Source: a virus | IMG/VR virus record: IMGVR_UViG_3300008267_000515 | Coordinates: 1 to 53,643 of that record | DNA: 53,643 nt | Direction: 5' to 3' (one strand) | Shown: positions 25,441 to 33,446 of the stretch, piece by piece | How positions within the stretch are numbered: the first letter of the stretch is position 1 | Layout: the number at the start of each line of letters is the position of its first letter | Position numbers and translations under genes: made by a program | Notes under the pieces: model-generated | What the model was told of the DNA's origin: nothing | Databases searched by the model: none | The model's input: the letters and a program-made list of their open reading frames with translations, nothing else

Positions 25441-25926
25441 TTAACCGCCGGACAAGAATAGCACTCTTTCAGCTTCTCTGCGACGCACAAGACCTTGCAG
25501 GACTTTACCGCTGGACTTGTTCCACTTCAGGAACTCGTTTGCCGCGCCGTCGTAGTCACCGCGATTGTACTTCATTCGGAGCGTAGATGATTGCAGGTTG
25601 CCTAGTCCCACGTTGAAACTAAAGCTGACAAGCGCGTCAAACTGAGGCTGACTATCATCACTAGCAGGACATAGTCGGGATACTCCATTCTCAAATCTTT
25701 GTAAATCTTGTTCAAGTAACGTATCAATTTCGTCATTGGCAAACACCCGATTGTGTTCAGTCCGCAGCGAGTACGCTGATCTCTCAGGCGTCTTTAACCG
25801 CGCCTGCTCAGGGTACAGCACGTGGCCGTAACCGACGGTGTAAAGCAGCGCGGGGCACTTGTAGGGCATATTGTGGCAGCCTTCAAAAGACTTGATTAGC
25901 TGAATGCCAGCCTCAGATGTCTTCAC
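25441..25926 (-). CDS. Endolysin, lysozyme of glycoside hydrolase family 24
   Basis: Encodes 161 residues, the T4/P1-type size. The catalytic Glu is Glu15 in SFEGC, and the active-site strand YTVGYGHV lies at 30-36, followed by the FDALVSFSFNVG helix and a C-terminal RRREAERVLFL helix of this family. It cleaves the peptidoglycan beta-1,4 bond at lysis. There is no signal peptide, so release depends on the holin encoded just upstream. The GTG start overlaps the holin stop (GTGA). Confidence 0.92.
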   Translation of the reverse strand: MKTSEAGIQLIKSFEGCHNMPYKCPALLYTVGYGHVLYPEQARLKTPERSAYSLRTEHNRVFANDEIDTLLEQDLQRFENGVSRLCPASDDSQPQFDALVSFSFNVGLGNLQSSTLRMKYNRGDYDGAANEFLKWNKSSGKVLQGLVRRREAERVLFLSGG

Positions 25927-26405
25927 TTATTAAACGCTCTTCCGCCGAAGTGGAACGCAATAATAGCTGCAAGGATACTCATCTCATCATCACTGAACAC
26001 CATGTTCATCGCGTCAGCAAAAGCCACGCCAGTGCTGTAGGCATACCAGATGCCCGCAATATCCACGACGACTAATAGCAAAACAAAAATGTACGTCACG
26101 ATGGGCCTGACAGAGACTCGCAAGTTAATCGCCCACGTAGACGCACCTTCACCAATCTTCATGTCGTGTTTCCACATAGCCAACTTCTCTTGGGCCTGTG
26201 TCTGCATGGCAATCTGCTCGGTCTTGATCTCTTCAACCCGCGCTTGGGCAACAAAGCCCTCCTTAGCAAGTGCGATCTCGCGCTCACGATTAGCAGCCAT
26301 CAGCGCCAGTTCGTGCTTCTTGTCACCCCGGTCTTGGACGAAATCCAGCACCTTCGGCAGACCGCCAGAGGCAAAGCCCAGCAGTGTAGATATTAATGCC
26401 ATCAT
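25923..26405 (-). CDS. Holin of the three-TM (GTA-type) family
   Basis: Encodes 160 residues. A short hydrophobic N-terminus is followed by a long charged helix (residues 28-90), then two strong transmembrane stretches (TYIFVLLLVVVDIAGIWYA and a later SILAAIIAFHFGGRAF end). This matches the holin_3TM family found in gene transfer agents and environmental phages. It should permeabilise the inner membrane for the lysozyme. Start at 26405 (ATGATG), with GAGG upstream, overlapping the previous stop. Confidence 0.85.
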   Translation of the reverse strand: MMALISTLLGFASGGLPKVLDFVQDRGDKKHELALMAANREREIALAKEGFVAQARVEEIKTEQIAMQTQAQEKLAMWKHDMKIGEGASTWAINLRVSVRPIVTYIFVLLLVVVDIAGIWYAYSTGVAFADAMNMVFSDDEMSILAAIIAFHFGGRAFNK

Positions 26406-26659
26406 TGTTTGTTACCTCGGCATGGGGGTTCAGCATCGGCGTTACTGAGTTTTACGCCAGCAAGAAGGCCGATAAAGCCCCCGATAATTGTTTGGAAAGC
26501 AGGGGAGATCAGTTTGAAGACTTCTGCGTTGTCGATATTGTCAAACCAGAGGCCGACAACTAGCGCAATGACCATTACCAGCACAGAGAAACAAAGCGTG
26601 GCAGAGACCATGAGTGTCACCGCGAATGTGAGCTTGCCTTTCATGTCACTTTCGTTCAT
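26402..26659 (-). CDS. Small two-TM membrane protein of the lysis cluster
   Basis: Encodes 85 residues with two hydrophobic helices (about 12-39 and 50-68) and a hydrophilic Cys-bearing tail. Its place next to the holin suggests a second holin, antiholin or lysis regulator. No sequence family can be named. Coupled to the holin gene by ATGA. Confidence 0.65.
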   Translation of the reverse strand: MNESDMKGKLTFAVTLMVSATLCFSVLVMVIALVVGLWFDNIDNAEVFKLISPAFQTIIGGFIGLLAGVKLSNADAEPPCRGNKQ

Positions 26660-26662
26660 TCC

Positions 26663-27142
26663 CTACCCCCTGAGTTTTTCAATGATACCGACAACAAACG
26701 CGACGAGCGTTCCAGTCAGACCCGCGATAGCCGCAATCGTTGCGCTGTTCATAATGAAGTTTCGCATCTTGCGCCGCTGTGTCGCTTCAGTCGCGGTACG
26801 CGTTTCCTTGATCTTCATCCTGTCGCGGATCATGTCTTTGTACGCATCAACGCCGTAACGGTAGACGATCAGCTCGCGCAATTCCTTTTCCTGCTGCTCA
26901 ATCTTTTTACGGCGCATCAGGTTCTGCATCGCTTCTTGTTCGACCGAGCCTTTGTACAGCAGCTTCTTAAATAACGGGGGGTTCTTGGCTTCTTCCTCGG
27001 CTGCCTTTACGTCTGCAACAGCACCAAACCAAGTGCCGAGCTGCCCACCCATGTCCTCAATCTCACGGCCCATCTCAATGCCACGCTTGATCGCACTGTA
27101 CGCAGCGTTTGCAAGAGCGAAGGCCGAGACGGGATCAATCAT
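26663..27142 (-). CDS. Conserved phage membrane protein, candidate spanin-like
   Basis: Encodes 159 residues. It starts with a conserved DPVSAFALANAAYSAIKRGIE segment and an NPPLFKKLLYKGSVEQEA core that recur in aquatic phages. A highly charged coiled-coil region (about 80-130) and a C-terminal transmembrane helix follow. A membrane anchor with a coiled coil beside holin and lysozyme could act at the envelope, but no spanin lipobox or signal is present. Confidence 0.68.
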   Translation of the reverse strand: MIDPVSAFALANAAYSAIKRGIEMGREIEDMGGQLGTWFGAVADVKAAEEEAKNPPLFKKLLYKGSVEQEAMQNLMRRKKIEQQEKELRELIVYRYGVDAYKDMIRDRMKIKETRTATEATQRRKMRNFIMNSATIAAIAGLTGTLVAFVVGIIEKLRG

Positions 27143-27393
27143 TCTGGACCATCTCCACCATTGATTTTAGCCCACGCACCCAGCATCAGGATGCCCAGAA
27201 CAAACACTGTTCCTGCCTTGGCAATGGTCTGCCAAACAACTTTCTTCATGCCGCGCCAATCACCAACTAAGGATCGCAATTCGCGTACATCGTTGCCCGC
27301 GTCATCGTCGTGCAGGCCGACTTCTTTGAGGACAGATTTCATCTCTTCGCGGACTATCATGCGTAGGGCTATTTCAGCATCGTGAGTCCTCAA
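27139..27393 (-). CDS. Small membrane protein, DUF6127-like
   Basis: Encodes 84 residues: an amphipathic REEMKSVLKEVGL helix, an acidic DDDAGNDVREL turn, a WRGMKKVVWQTIAK helix and a C-terminal transmembrane helix. This pattern matches the small DUF6127 phage membrane proteins. The start is TTG at 27393, overlapping the kinase gene; an ATG at 27360 is an alternative but would remove part of the conserved helix. Probably part of the lysis cluster. Confidence 0.6.
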   Translation of the reverse strand: MRTHDAEIALRMIVREEMKSVLKEVGLHDDDAGNDVRELRSLVGDWRGMKKVVWQTIAKAGTVFVLGILMLGAWAKINGGDGPE

Positions 27394-27796
27394 CCAGTTT
27401 GGTAATTAAATCCACGTAGTAGGTGGGGTAATCGCACTCTGCCGTCACTCGCACATCGTACTGCTCAGGCGGGACAAAGAGCCGATTGGTATCCTCAAAG
27501 CGCCCTGCTTTAATGCGATCTACCCACACTACAAAGTCTGCATTAAACACCTTTCGGGTGGTCTCGGTGGGGCAAACAAAATCCGCAATAACATTTCCAT
27601 ACTTACCGGCTATGTCACACAGGTGCCCCATCCTGCGGGCTTGCTCGATCCTGTCCTCAAAGCTAAAACCCAAGTCCTTGTTGATGTGCTTACGGATGTC
27701 GTCTGCGTTAAAGTGCGGACACCGCAGTCGTTCTGCCAGAGCTGTCGCCAGTGTGGTCTTACCGGCGTTGGGCAATCCCATCACAAGGATTTTCAC
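27374..27796 (-). CDS. Adenylylsulfate (APS) kinase-like P-loop kinase
   Basis: Encodes 140 residues. The P-loop is GLPNAGKTT (residues 7-15), followed by FNADDIRKHINKDLGFS and EDRIEQARRMGHL, close to the substrate-binding loops of APS kinases, and by an ADFVCPT segment matching their lid region. APS kinases make PAPS, the sulfate donor of sulfotransferases. The protein is shorter than bacterial CysC and lacks part of its C-terminus, so the true substrate is uncertain. Similar genes are common in aquatic phages. The nearby sulfotransferase domain makes a PAPS role attractive. Confidence 0.8.
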   Translation of the reverse strand: MKILVMGLPNAGKTTLATALAERLRCPHFNADDIRKHINKDLGFSFEDRIEQARRMGHLCDIAGKYGNVIADFVCPTETTRKVFNADFVVWVDRIKAGRFEDTNRLFVPPEQYDVRVTAECDYPTYYVDLITKLVEDSRC

Positions 27797-28185
27797 AGCA
27801 GAGCATCAAGCTCGTCGTGAGTCGTAGCAGCTTCAATCGCAGCGATCTTAGGCGCAACGGCGTCCTTAGCAGCTTGCAACTTAGCCGGGTCATAGGCAGT
27901 CGGGTCGTTCATCTGCTTCTGCATCTCTTGTTGAAAACCAAAGCTGGCATTTGCCTTCATGCCGTTCTTACGGTCTGCAACTTCAATGTTGTAAGTGCCG
28001 TACACAATCTGCACTGGGTCAGTGGTCAGATCAAACGTGTGGGCAGTGTAGCCCTGACGGTGTGCAGTGATAGCAGGGCGTACTTCAACGGCATTCTTCC
28101 AGCCATCGTTGCCCACGCCAGCAGGTGGCAAAGTGTCCCAGCATTGTTTAACTTCGTTGTTCTGTACTTGTACGTAAAGTGCCAT
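27793..28185 (-). CDS. Tail assembly/structural protein of unknown type
   Basis: Encodes 130 residues. The first 75 are beta-rich (MALYVQVQNNEVKQCWDT, then VQIVYGTYNIEVADRK). The C-terminal 50 are an Ala/Gln-rich helix. The mix resembles small tail-fibre assembly proteins that lie after fibre genes, which is also its position after the RCC1 genes in transcription order. Confidence 0.55.
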   Translation of the reverse strand: MALYVQVQNNEVKQCWDTLPPAGVGNDGWKNAVEVRPAITAHRQGYTAHTFDLTTDPVQIVYGTYNIEVADRKNGMKANASFGFQQEMQKQMNDPTAYDPAKLQAAKDAVAPKIAAIEAATTHDELDALL

Positions 28186-28216
28186 TGTTGTTACTCCTAG
28201 TGTAAAAAGTTAAGAT

Positions 28217-29371
28217 TTAAACTGCTATTGTGCACGATTGCCCAGTTGTTATTTGAAACCAAACACCAGAACCCACCTGCACAGGGCTGGAACGGTTAGT
28301 TGCGTCGCCCAGACCTAATTGACCGGAGGTGTTTTTCCCCCAAGCCCATAATGTGCCGTCTGTTTTGATAGAAAAAGCTTGCCCCTCACCGCCAGAAGCC
28401 ACCGTTAGCCAAGTAGTCAATGCACCAACTTGTTTGGGTGAATTATAAGATGTAGTGTTTCCTAAACCTAACGACCCAACAGCGCCGTAACCCCATGTCC
28501 AAAGAGTACCGTCTGTCTTAGAAGCAACAGCGTTTGCATAATAACCGCCGCCAGACACATTTAACCACGCCGTTAATGCGCCTACCTGCTTAGGACTAGA
28601 ATAACTAGTTGAATTTCCCAAACCAAGTGCGCCGGTATTATTTTTACCCCAAGACCAGAGTGTGCCATCGGTCTTGATGGCCCAAGTTGAATAACTTGTG
28701 GCTACCTTCAACCAACTAGTAAGTGCGCCGACTTGAACAGGTGATGAATAGTTAGTTACGTTGCCTAAGCCTAATTGGCCATTGGCGTTTACTCCCCACG
28801 CCCATAGCGTACCGTCCGTCTTAATGGCTAAAGAAGAACCGACAAGATAATTTCCACCTGCAAAACTTAACCAGTTTGTAAGTGAACCAACTTGCTTGGG
28901 GGAAGAATAGTTGGTTGTATTACCTAAACCTAATCTGCCTGAATTACCCGAACCCCATGCCCAAAGAGTGCCATCTGTTTTTATGGCAACACAACTTTGC
29001 CTTACTTGATATACCTTCAACCACGTAGTCAAAGCGCCAACTTGTTTAGGAGATGAATAGTTGGTGGTGTTTCCTAAACCTAGCTGTCCAGAGGAATTAG
29101 CTCCCCATGTCCAAAGGGTTCCGTCAGATGCAACCGCAGCAGCAGCATTGTCGCTGATTGAGGCAGATCGCCAGTACAAAGCTCCAACGTGTTTAGGTGA
29201 GGAATAGGTAGTGGTGTTGCCTAAGCCAAGTTGACCGCTGCCATTTATCCCCCAGCTATACAGCTCAAAAGTGTTATAAGCCGCAGGCCAAGTCCCCAAC
29301 GCCTTAGCATTAGCTTGGCTGCTGAGGTTCCAGATTCCACTGTATTGAACGCCTGATATGATTATGGGCAT
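28217..29371 (-). CDS. RCC1-repeat beta-propeller tail protein, type A (7 blades)
   Basis: Encodes 384 residues. After an N-terminal anchor (SGVQYSGIWNLSSQANAKAL) come seven repeats of about 50 residues with the pattern LWSWG, GQLGLGNTTxYSSPKQVGALT, AIKTDGT, which is the RCC1 fold and predicts one seven-bladed propeller. RCC1 proteins of phages lie among tail genes and probably act in receptor binding. The anchor matches that of the gene at 32278-33438. Sequence is AT-richer than the rest of the late block. Confidence 0.85.
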   Translation of the reverse strand: MPIIISGVQYSGIWNLSSQANAKALGTWPAAYNTFELYSWGINGSGQLGLGNTTTYSSPKHVGALYWRSASISDNAAAAVASDGTLWTWGANSSGQLGLGNTTNYSSPKQVGALTTWLKVYQVRQSCVAIKTDGTLWAWGSGNSGRLGLGNTTNYSSPKQVGSLTNWLSFAGGNYLVGSSLAIKTDGTLWAWGVNANGQLGLGNVTNYSSPVQVGALTSWLKVATSYSTWAIKTDGTLWSWGKNNTGALGLGNSTSYSSPKQVGALTAWLNVSGGGYYANAVASKTDGTLWTWGYGAVGSLGLGNTTSYNSPKQVGALTTWLTVASGGEGQAFSIKTDGTLWAWGKNTSGQLGLGDATNRSSPVQVGSGVWFQITTGQSCTIAV

Positions 29372-29378
29372 AGTTGTC

Positions 29379-30503
29379 TCAGTATTTAAGGGCTATGGTA
29401 CGGGAACGCCCACCAGCAGTTTTATACCACGTAGTGAGTGCGCCTACTTGGTTAGGGGATGAACGGTAAGTCACATTACCCAAGCCTAGTTGCCCAAATT
29501 GACTATTGCCCCAAGACCAAAGAGTTCCATCAGTTTTAATAGCTAGTGAAAAACCAAAACCGCCCGCAATCACTGACCAGCTAGTTAAAGCTCCTATTTG
29601 TTTTGGGGAAGAGTAATAAGTGAGGTTGCCTAAGCCAAGTTGACCGTTTTGGTTTTTTCCCCAAGCGTAAAGCGCGCCTGCTGTTGTAGTTGCTAGGGTG
29701 TGGTAGTTTCCGCACGCAACAGTGAGCCACGTAGTTAATACACCAACCTGTTTGGGAGACGAGTAAGCAGTTGTGTTCCCTAAGCCAAGCTGTCCATCTG
29801 AGTTAGCTCCCCAAGACCATAGAGTGCCATCGGTTTTAGTAGCTACGGTTAAGGCAGAACCTGCGGCAATTTTATACCACGTAGTTAATGCACCTACCTG
29901 TTTTGGACTAGAGTAGTATGTAGTGTTGCCTAAACCAAGTACACCTTGTGTACCAGCTCCCCAAGACCATAGCGTTCCATCGGTTTTAATTGCAATAGCA
30001 CTGCTAGTGCATGACGCAATAGTTGACCACGTAGTTAAAGCACCTATTTGTACTGGTGAGGAGTAACTGGTTGTATTTCCTAAACCTAATTGTCCTGCCG
30101 ATCCTTTTCCCCAAGACCACAATGTACCGTTTGTTTTAATGGCTAATGAAAAAGCATACCCACACGCAACAGTGAGCCACGTAGTGAGTGCGCCTATTTG
30201 TTTTGGGGATGAGTAGTAAGTTGTGTTGCCTAACCCCAATCTGCCATTTGCATTTACACCCCAAGACCAAAGAGTTCCATCTGCTTTAGCTGCAATTGTA
30301 TGGTACTGCCCACACGCAATACTTAACCAATTAGTTAATGCACCAACTTGTTTAGGGCTAGAGTAGTTAGTGAGGTTGCCTAAACCAAGCTGCCCATACG
30401 CTCCTTGCCCCCAACTATACAGCTCATAGGTAAACGTAGTCGTCTGCGCCCCCAGAGCATTAAACCCCGGCTTGTTTATGCCAGAACCGTATCTAAAGCT
30501 CAT
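29379..30503 (-). CDS. RCC1-repeat beta-propeller tail protein, type B (7 blades)
   Basis: Encodes 374 residues. The N-terminal anchor reads KPGFNALGAQTTTFTYELYSWG, shared with the gene at 33447-34430 and not with the type A pair. Seven RCC1 repeats follow, each with a WG at the blade core. The ATG overlaps the stop of the sulfotransferase-glycosyltransferase gene (ATGA), so the two are coupled. The two anchor types suggest attachment to two different virion partners. Confidence 0.85.
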   Translation of the reverse strand: MSFRYGSGINKPGFNALGAQTTTFTYELYSWGQGAYGQLGLGNLTNYSSPKQVGALTNWLSIACGQYHTIAAKADGTLWSWGVNANGRLGLGNTTYYSSPKQIGALTTWLTVACGYAFSLAIKTNGTLWSWGKGSAGQLGLGNTTSYSSPVQIGALTTWSTIASCTSSAIAIKTDGTLWSWGAGTQGVLGLGNTTYYSSPKQVGALTTWYKIAAGSALTVATKTDGTLWSWGANSDGQLGLGNTTAYSSPKQVGVLTTWLTVACGNYHTLATTTAGALYAWGKNQNGQLGLGNLTYYSSPKQIGALTSWSVIAGGFGFSLAIKTDGTLWSWGNSQFGQLGLGNVTYRSSPNQVGALTTWYKTAGGRSRTIALKY

Positions 30504-32269
30504 CCAACGCTCCTCAGCATGGGCTTCTCGCCCAAGCGGTTTCTAATGTGGTCAAACGGAGCTTCCCACTCGCCAAAGGTCTCCTGACGGAACAGCTTCA
30601 TTGTATCGTAGTAAGGGCAGGTATCGCCCTCCATTGCGTACATAAAGTAGCCCATCACCGGGATCACGACCCAAGTCTCTACGCCCATCGCAGCAGCCAA
30701 GTGACTTACCGAAGTGCAGGAGGATATTACCAAATCACATGACGCAACAGCATTGCGGGTGTCTTCCCAAGTGTTCAACGGAACCTGCTTCACCCACGCT
30801 GGGCACGAGTCAGCGCCCTCGTCTCTCTGTAGGCTAATGAACTCAGCATCACAGTCCTTCACAGCATGGAACATCAGCTCGTATGGAAACTTCTTGTGAT
30901 GCTCATGTTCAAACTTAGACTGACCCTGCCATCTAAGCCCAATGCGCTTCTTGCGGTTCTTAATTGTCTTAGGCTTGGCGATGTACGGAGCGCCCGACAG
31001 GTCGTCTAGTTCTAGTCCCAACGGCACCACAGCGGACATACCCTGCACAAAGTAGTCATGGTAAATGCCAAAGGTAGCCTCGTGCTGAATGACTGCACTA
31101 ACGCCTTCTACGCCTACAAACAGACTAGCTAAAGCACCGGAGCAGGACACGACTACCTTGCAGCCACGTTGAGCGATGAGCTTAGCAAAGCGTACTTGGT
31201 GAATCTGGTCGCCTAAGCCGCCTTCTAGGTACAGCATGACGACGCCTTTAGACTTACCGTCCCACGGCTGGGTGGGCACATCAGGACGCTTGTTACCGAA
31301 TACACCTGACTGACGACCACGATCCATCAACTGATAGCCTTTCTGTATTTGCCCTTGTGACAACAAGTACCAGCCTCGGTTGTAGGCTGCTCGATGATTA
31401 GCAGGCTCTTCGGCTTCTAGCTTCTGGGCCAGTCTCCAGCCTTCAGCAAAGTCACCAATAGTAGAAGCAGCTAACTGTAAGTCTAAATCGTGTAGCTCAG
31501 GGATGGTTCTAGGCTGTGGTAGCCAGAACTCAGGCTGGCAGAACGTGCTGTAATGGTGCTTCAGTAAGTCTTTAGGGTCTTGTCTGTGCTGGGCTTCTAG
31601 GACGGGTTTAACATCGTGCATACCGGCAGTGCCGTGAAGTTGCTCGTCATCTTCGGCTACTGTAGAGCCGTCAATGTTATTGAAGTCGTACTCAAACGCA
31701 GGCAGGTCTAGGAAGGCGTGTACCCGCGCCAGTTGCTCTTTAGGGCTGGCGATAAGGTCTTCATACTCTACAAACAGGAAGTTCTCAGGAGCGTAGTTGT
31801 AGCCTTCTTGCAGGGAGATGTACGCAGCCCGCAGGTGATCCATTAACTGACCAGATGCCATGAACTCGTCCAAATCGGCAGGCTTCTCAATGCGGACAAA
31901 GGAAGCAGCGCAGTCAGGGACAGAGCGAACGGTAGCGATGATCTTAGGCTTACGGTCGAGCACTTGCGTCATTGCCGCCATGATCTGGGAGATAGGCCAG
32001 CCCCTAGACTTATCAATCACTACCGGCTTGTCAGTGTCCTCGTAGAACGCATCAATCATCCCGCGCATGGTCTGAGCCAGCTTGGTACGGGTAGGATCGT
32101 TCTGGTTGAGCAATCCAGCAGAGTGCCACGTGTTAGCCAAGCCATCCAGCGCATGAACCAGACCAGACGTAGTGGATACGTGGGTCATGGGGTTCTGGTT
32201 GAGGATAGCCGCTAGGACTGTTGAGCCTGAACGCGGTACGCCTGAGAGAAAGTGTAGTTGTTTTTGCAT
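30500..32269 (-). CDS. Sulfotransferase-glycosyltransferase fusion with TPR linker
   Basis: Encodes 589 residues. Residues 1-260 are a PAPS-dependent sulfotransferase: the 5'-phosphosulfate loop is SGVPRSGST (9-17) and a 3'-phosphate-binding segment reads ATVRSVPDCAASF near 110. Residues about 285-335 look like TPR helices (AAYNRGWYLLSQGQIQKG). Residues 350-589 form a GT-B-type glycosyltransferase C-terminal region with GGLGDQIHQVRFA, IGLRWQG and SCTSVSHLAAAMG, as in TPR/GT9-type enzymes. The ATG at 32269 follows AAAGGA and avoids overlap with the upstream gene, unlike the upstream in-frame ATG at 32332. It may modify virion proteins or host glycans. Confidence 0.85.
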   Translation of the reverse strand: MQKQLHFLSGVPRSGSTVLAAILNQNPMTHVSTTSGLVHALDGLANTWHSAGLLNQNDPTRTKLAQTMRGMIDAFYEDTDKPVVIDKSRGWPISQIMAAMTQVLDRKPKIIATVRSVPDCAASFVRIEKPADLDEFMASGQLMDHLRAAYISLQEGYNYAPENFLFVEYEDLIASPKEQLARVHAFLDLPAFEYDFNNIDGSTVAEDDEQLHGTAGMHDVKPVLEAQHRQDPKDLLKHHYSTFCQPEFWLPQPRTIPELHDLDLQLAASTIGDFAEGWRLAQKLEAEEPANHRAAYNRGWYLLSQGQIQKGYQLMDRGRQSGVFGNKRPDVPTQPWDGKSKGVVMLYLEGGLGDQIHQVRFAKLIAQRGCKVVVSCSGALASLFVGVEGVSAVIQHEATFGIYHDYFVQGMSAVVPLGLELDDLSGAPYIAKPKTIKNRKKRIGLRWQGQSKFEHEHHKKFPYELMFHAVKDCDAEFISLQRDEGADSCPAWVKQVPLNTWEDTRNAVASCDLVISSCTSVSHLAAAMGVETWVVIPVMGYFMYAMEGDTCPYYDTMKLFRQETFGEWEAPFDHIRNRLGEKPMLRSVG

Positions 32270-32277
32270 GGAATCCT

Positions 32278-33438
32278 TTAAGTTGTTTTGATTGCAAGGG
32301 TAAAGTATGCCCCGCCAGATACAGAACCCCAAGCTGTTAGAGAGCCTACTTGCTTAGGGCTGGAGTATTGAGTGGTATTACCTAACCCTAATTGTCCATT
32401 GGCGTTACCACCCCATGACCACAAAGTGCCGTCAGTTTTAGTTGCTACTGAATGTATGTATCCAGTGGCAATGTTCAGCCAAGTCGTTAAAGCTCCAACT
32501 TGATTAGGGGATGATTTGTATGTGAGGTTGCCTAAGCCAAGTTGACCGTTACTATTTGATCCCCATGACCATAACGCACCGGAAGTAGTAGTTGCCAGTG
32601 TAAAGTTACTTTTATGGGCTATATTAGCCCATGTAGTAAGAGCACCAACTTGTTTTGGTGAAGAGTATGCGGTTATATTGCCCAACCCTAATTGCCCATT
32701 AGCGTTGTACCCCCACGCCCAAAGCGTACCGTCTGTCTTTGTTGCTATCGTAGAATCCGAACCCCCTGCTATTTTAAACCAAGCAGTTAAAGCACCTATT
32801 TGTACTGGCGATGAATAGGAAGTAATGTTGCCTAAACCAAGTCGCCCATTTGCCCCATTTCCCCAAGCCCATATAGTGCCGTCAGTTTTGACAGCCACAG
32901 TGTGATTATTCCCACACGTTATTGCAGACCAAGTAGTAAGTGCGCCTACTTGTTTGGGGCTAGAATAGTTAGTTGTGTTACCTAGACCTAGTTGCCCTGA
33001 AGTATTTAAACCCCAAGTCCACAGCGTACCGTCTGTTTTGATGGACGCAATATAGTTTTTTCCTGTTGCAACTTTGTACCAACTAGTAAGAGCACCGACT
33101 TGTTTGGGCGATGAATAGTTAGTGGTATTGCCTAATCCCAACTGACCAAAAACGTTACGACCCCAAGTCCAAAGCGTCCCATCTGTCTTAGCGGCTACAG
33201 AAAAGTAGGCATCATAGCCCCCGCCTGCAATATTAAGCCAATTAGTTAATGCACCAATTTGTTTAGGAGATGAGTAACTAGTGGTGTTGCTTAACCCTAG
33301 CTGACCGTAAGTGTTTTGCCCCCAACTATACAATTCTGGCAATCCCGTCCAAGTCCCCGCAGCCAAAGCAGCGTTCACCTGATTCATTGTCCAGATGCCT
33401 GAGTATTGAACGCCTGATATTACTGTTGAGGAGGGCAT
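32278..33438 (-). CDS. RCC1-repeat beta-propeller tail protein, type A (7 blades)
   Basis: Encodes 386 residues. The anchor VISGVQYSGIWTMNQVNAAL is of the same type as that of the gene at 28217. Seven RCC1 repeats are visible, so one full propeller is expected. Repeats within and between the four RCC1 genes are so alike in DNA that recombination between them is likely. It is followed nine bases later by the sulfotransferase-glycosyltransferase gene. Confidence 0.85.
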   Translation of the reverse strand: MPSSTVISGVQYSGIWTMNQVNAALAAGTWTGLPELYSWGQNTYGQLGLSNTTSYSSPKQIGALTNWLNIAGGGYDAYFSVAAKTDGTLWTWGRNVFGQLGLGNTTNYSSPKQVGALTSWYKVATGKNYIASIKTDGTLWTWGLNTSGQLGLGNTTNYSSPKQVGALTTWSAITCGNNHTVAVKTDGTIWAWGNGANGRLGLGNITSYSSPVQIGALTAWFKIAGGSDSTIATKTDGTLWAWGYNANGQLGLGNITAYSSPKQVGALTTWANIAHKSNFTLATTTSGALWSWGSNSNGQLGLGNLTYKSSPNQVGALTTWLNIATGYIHSVATKTDGTLWSWGGNANGQLGLGNTTQYSSPKQVGSLTAWGSVSGGAYFTLAIKTT

Positions 33439-33446
33439 ATTGTTTC

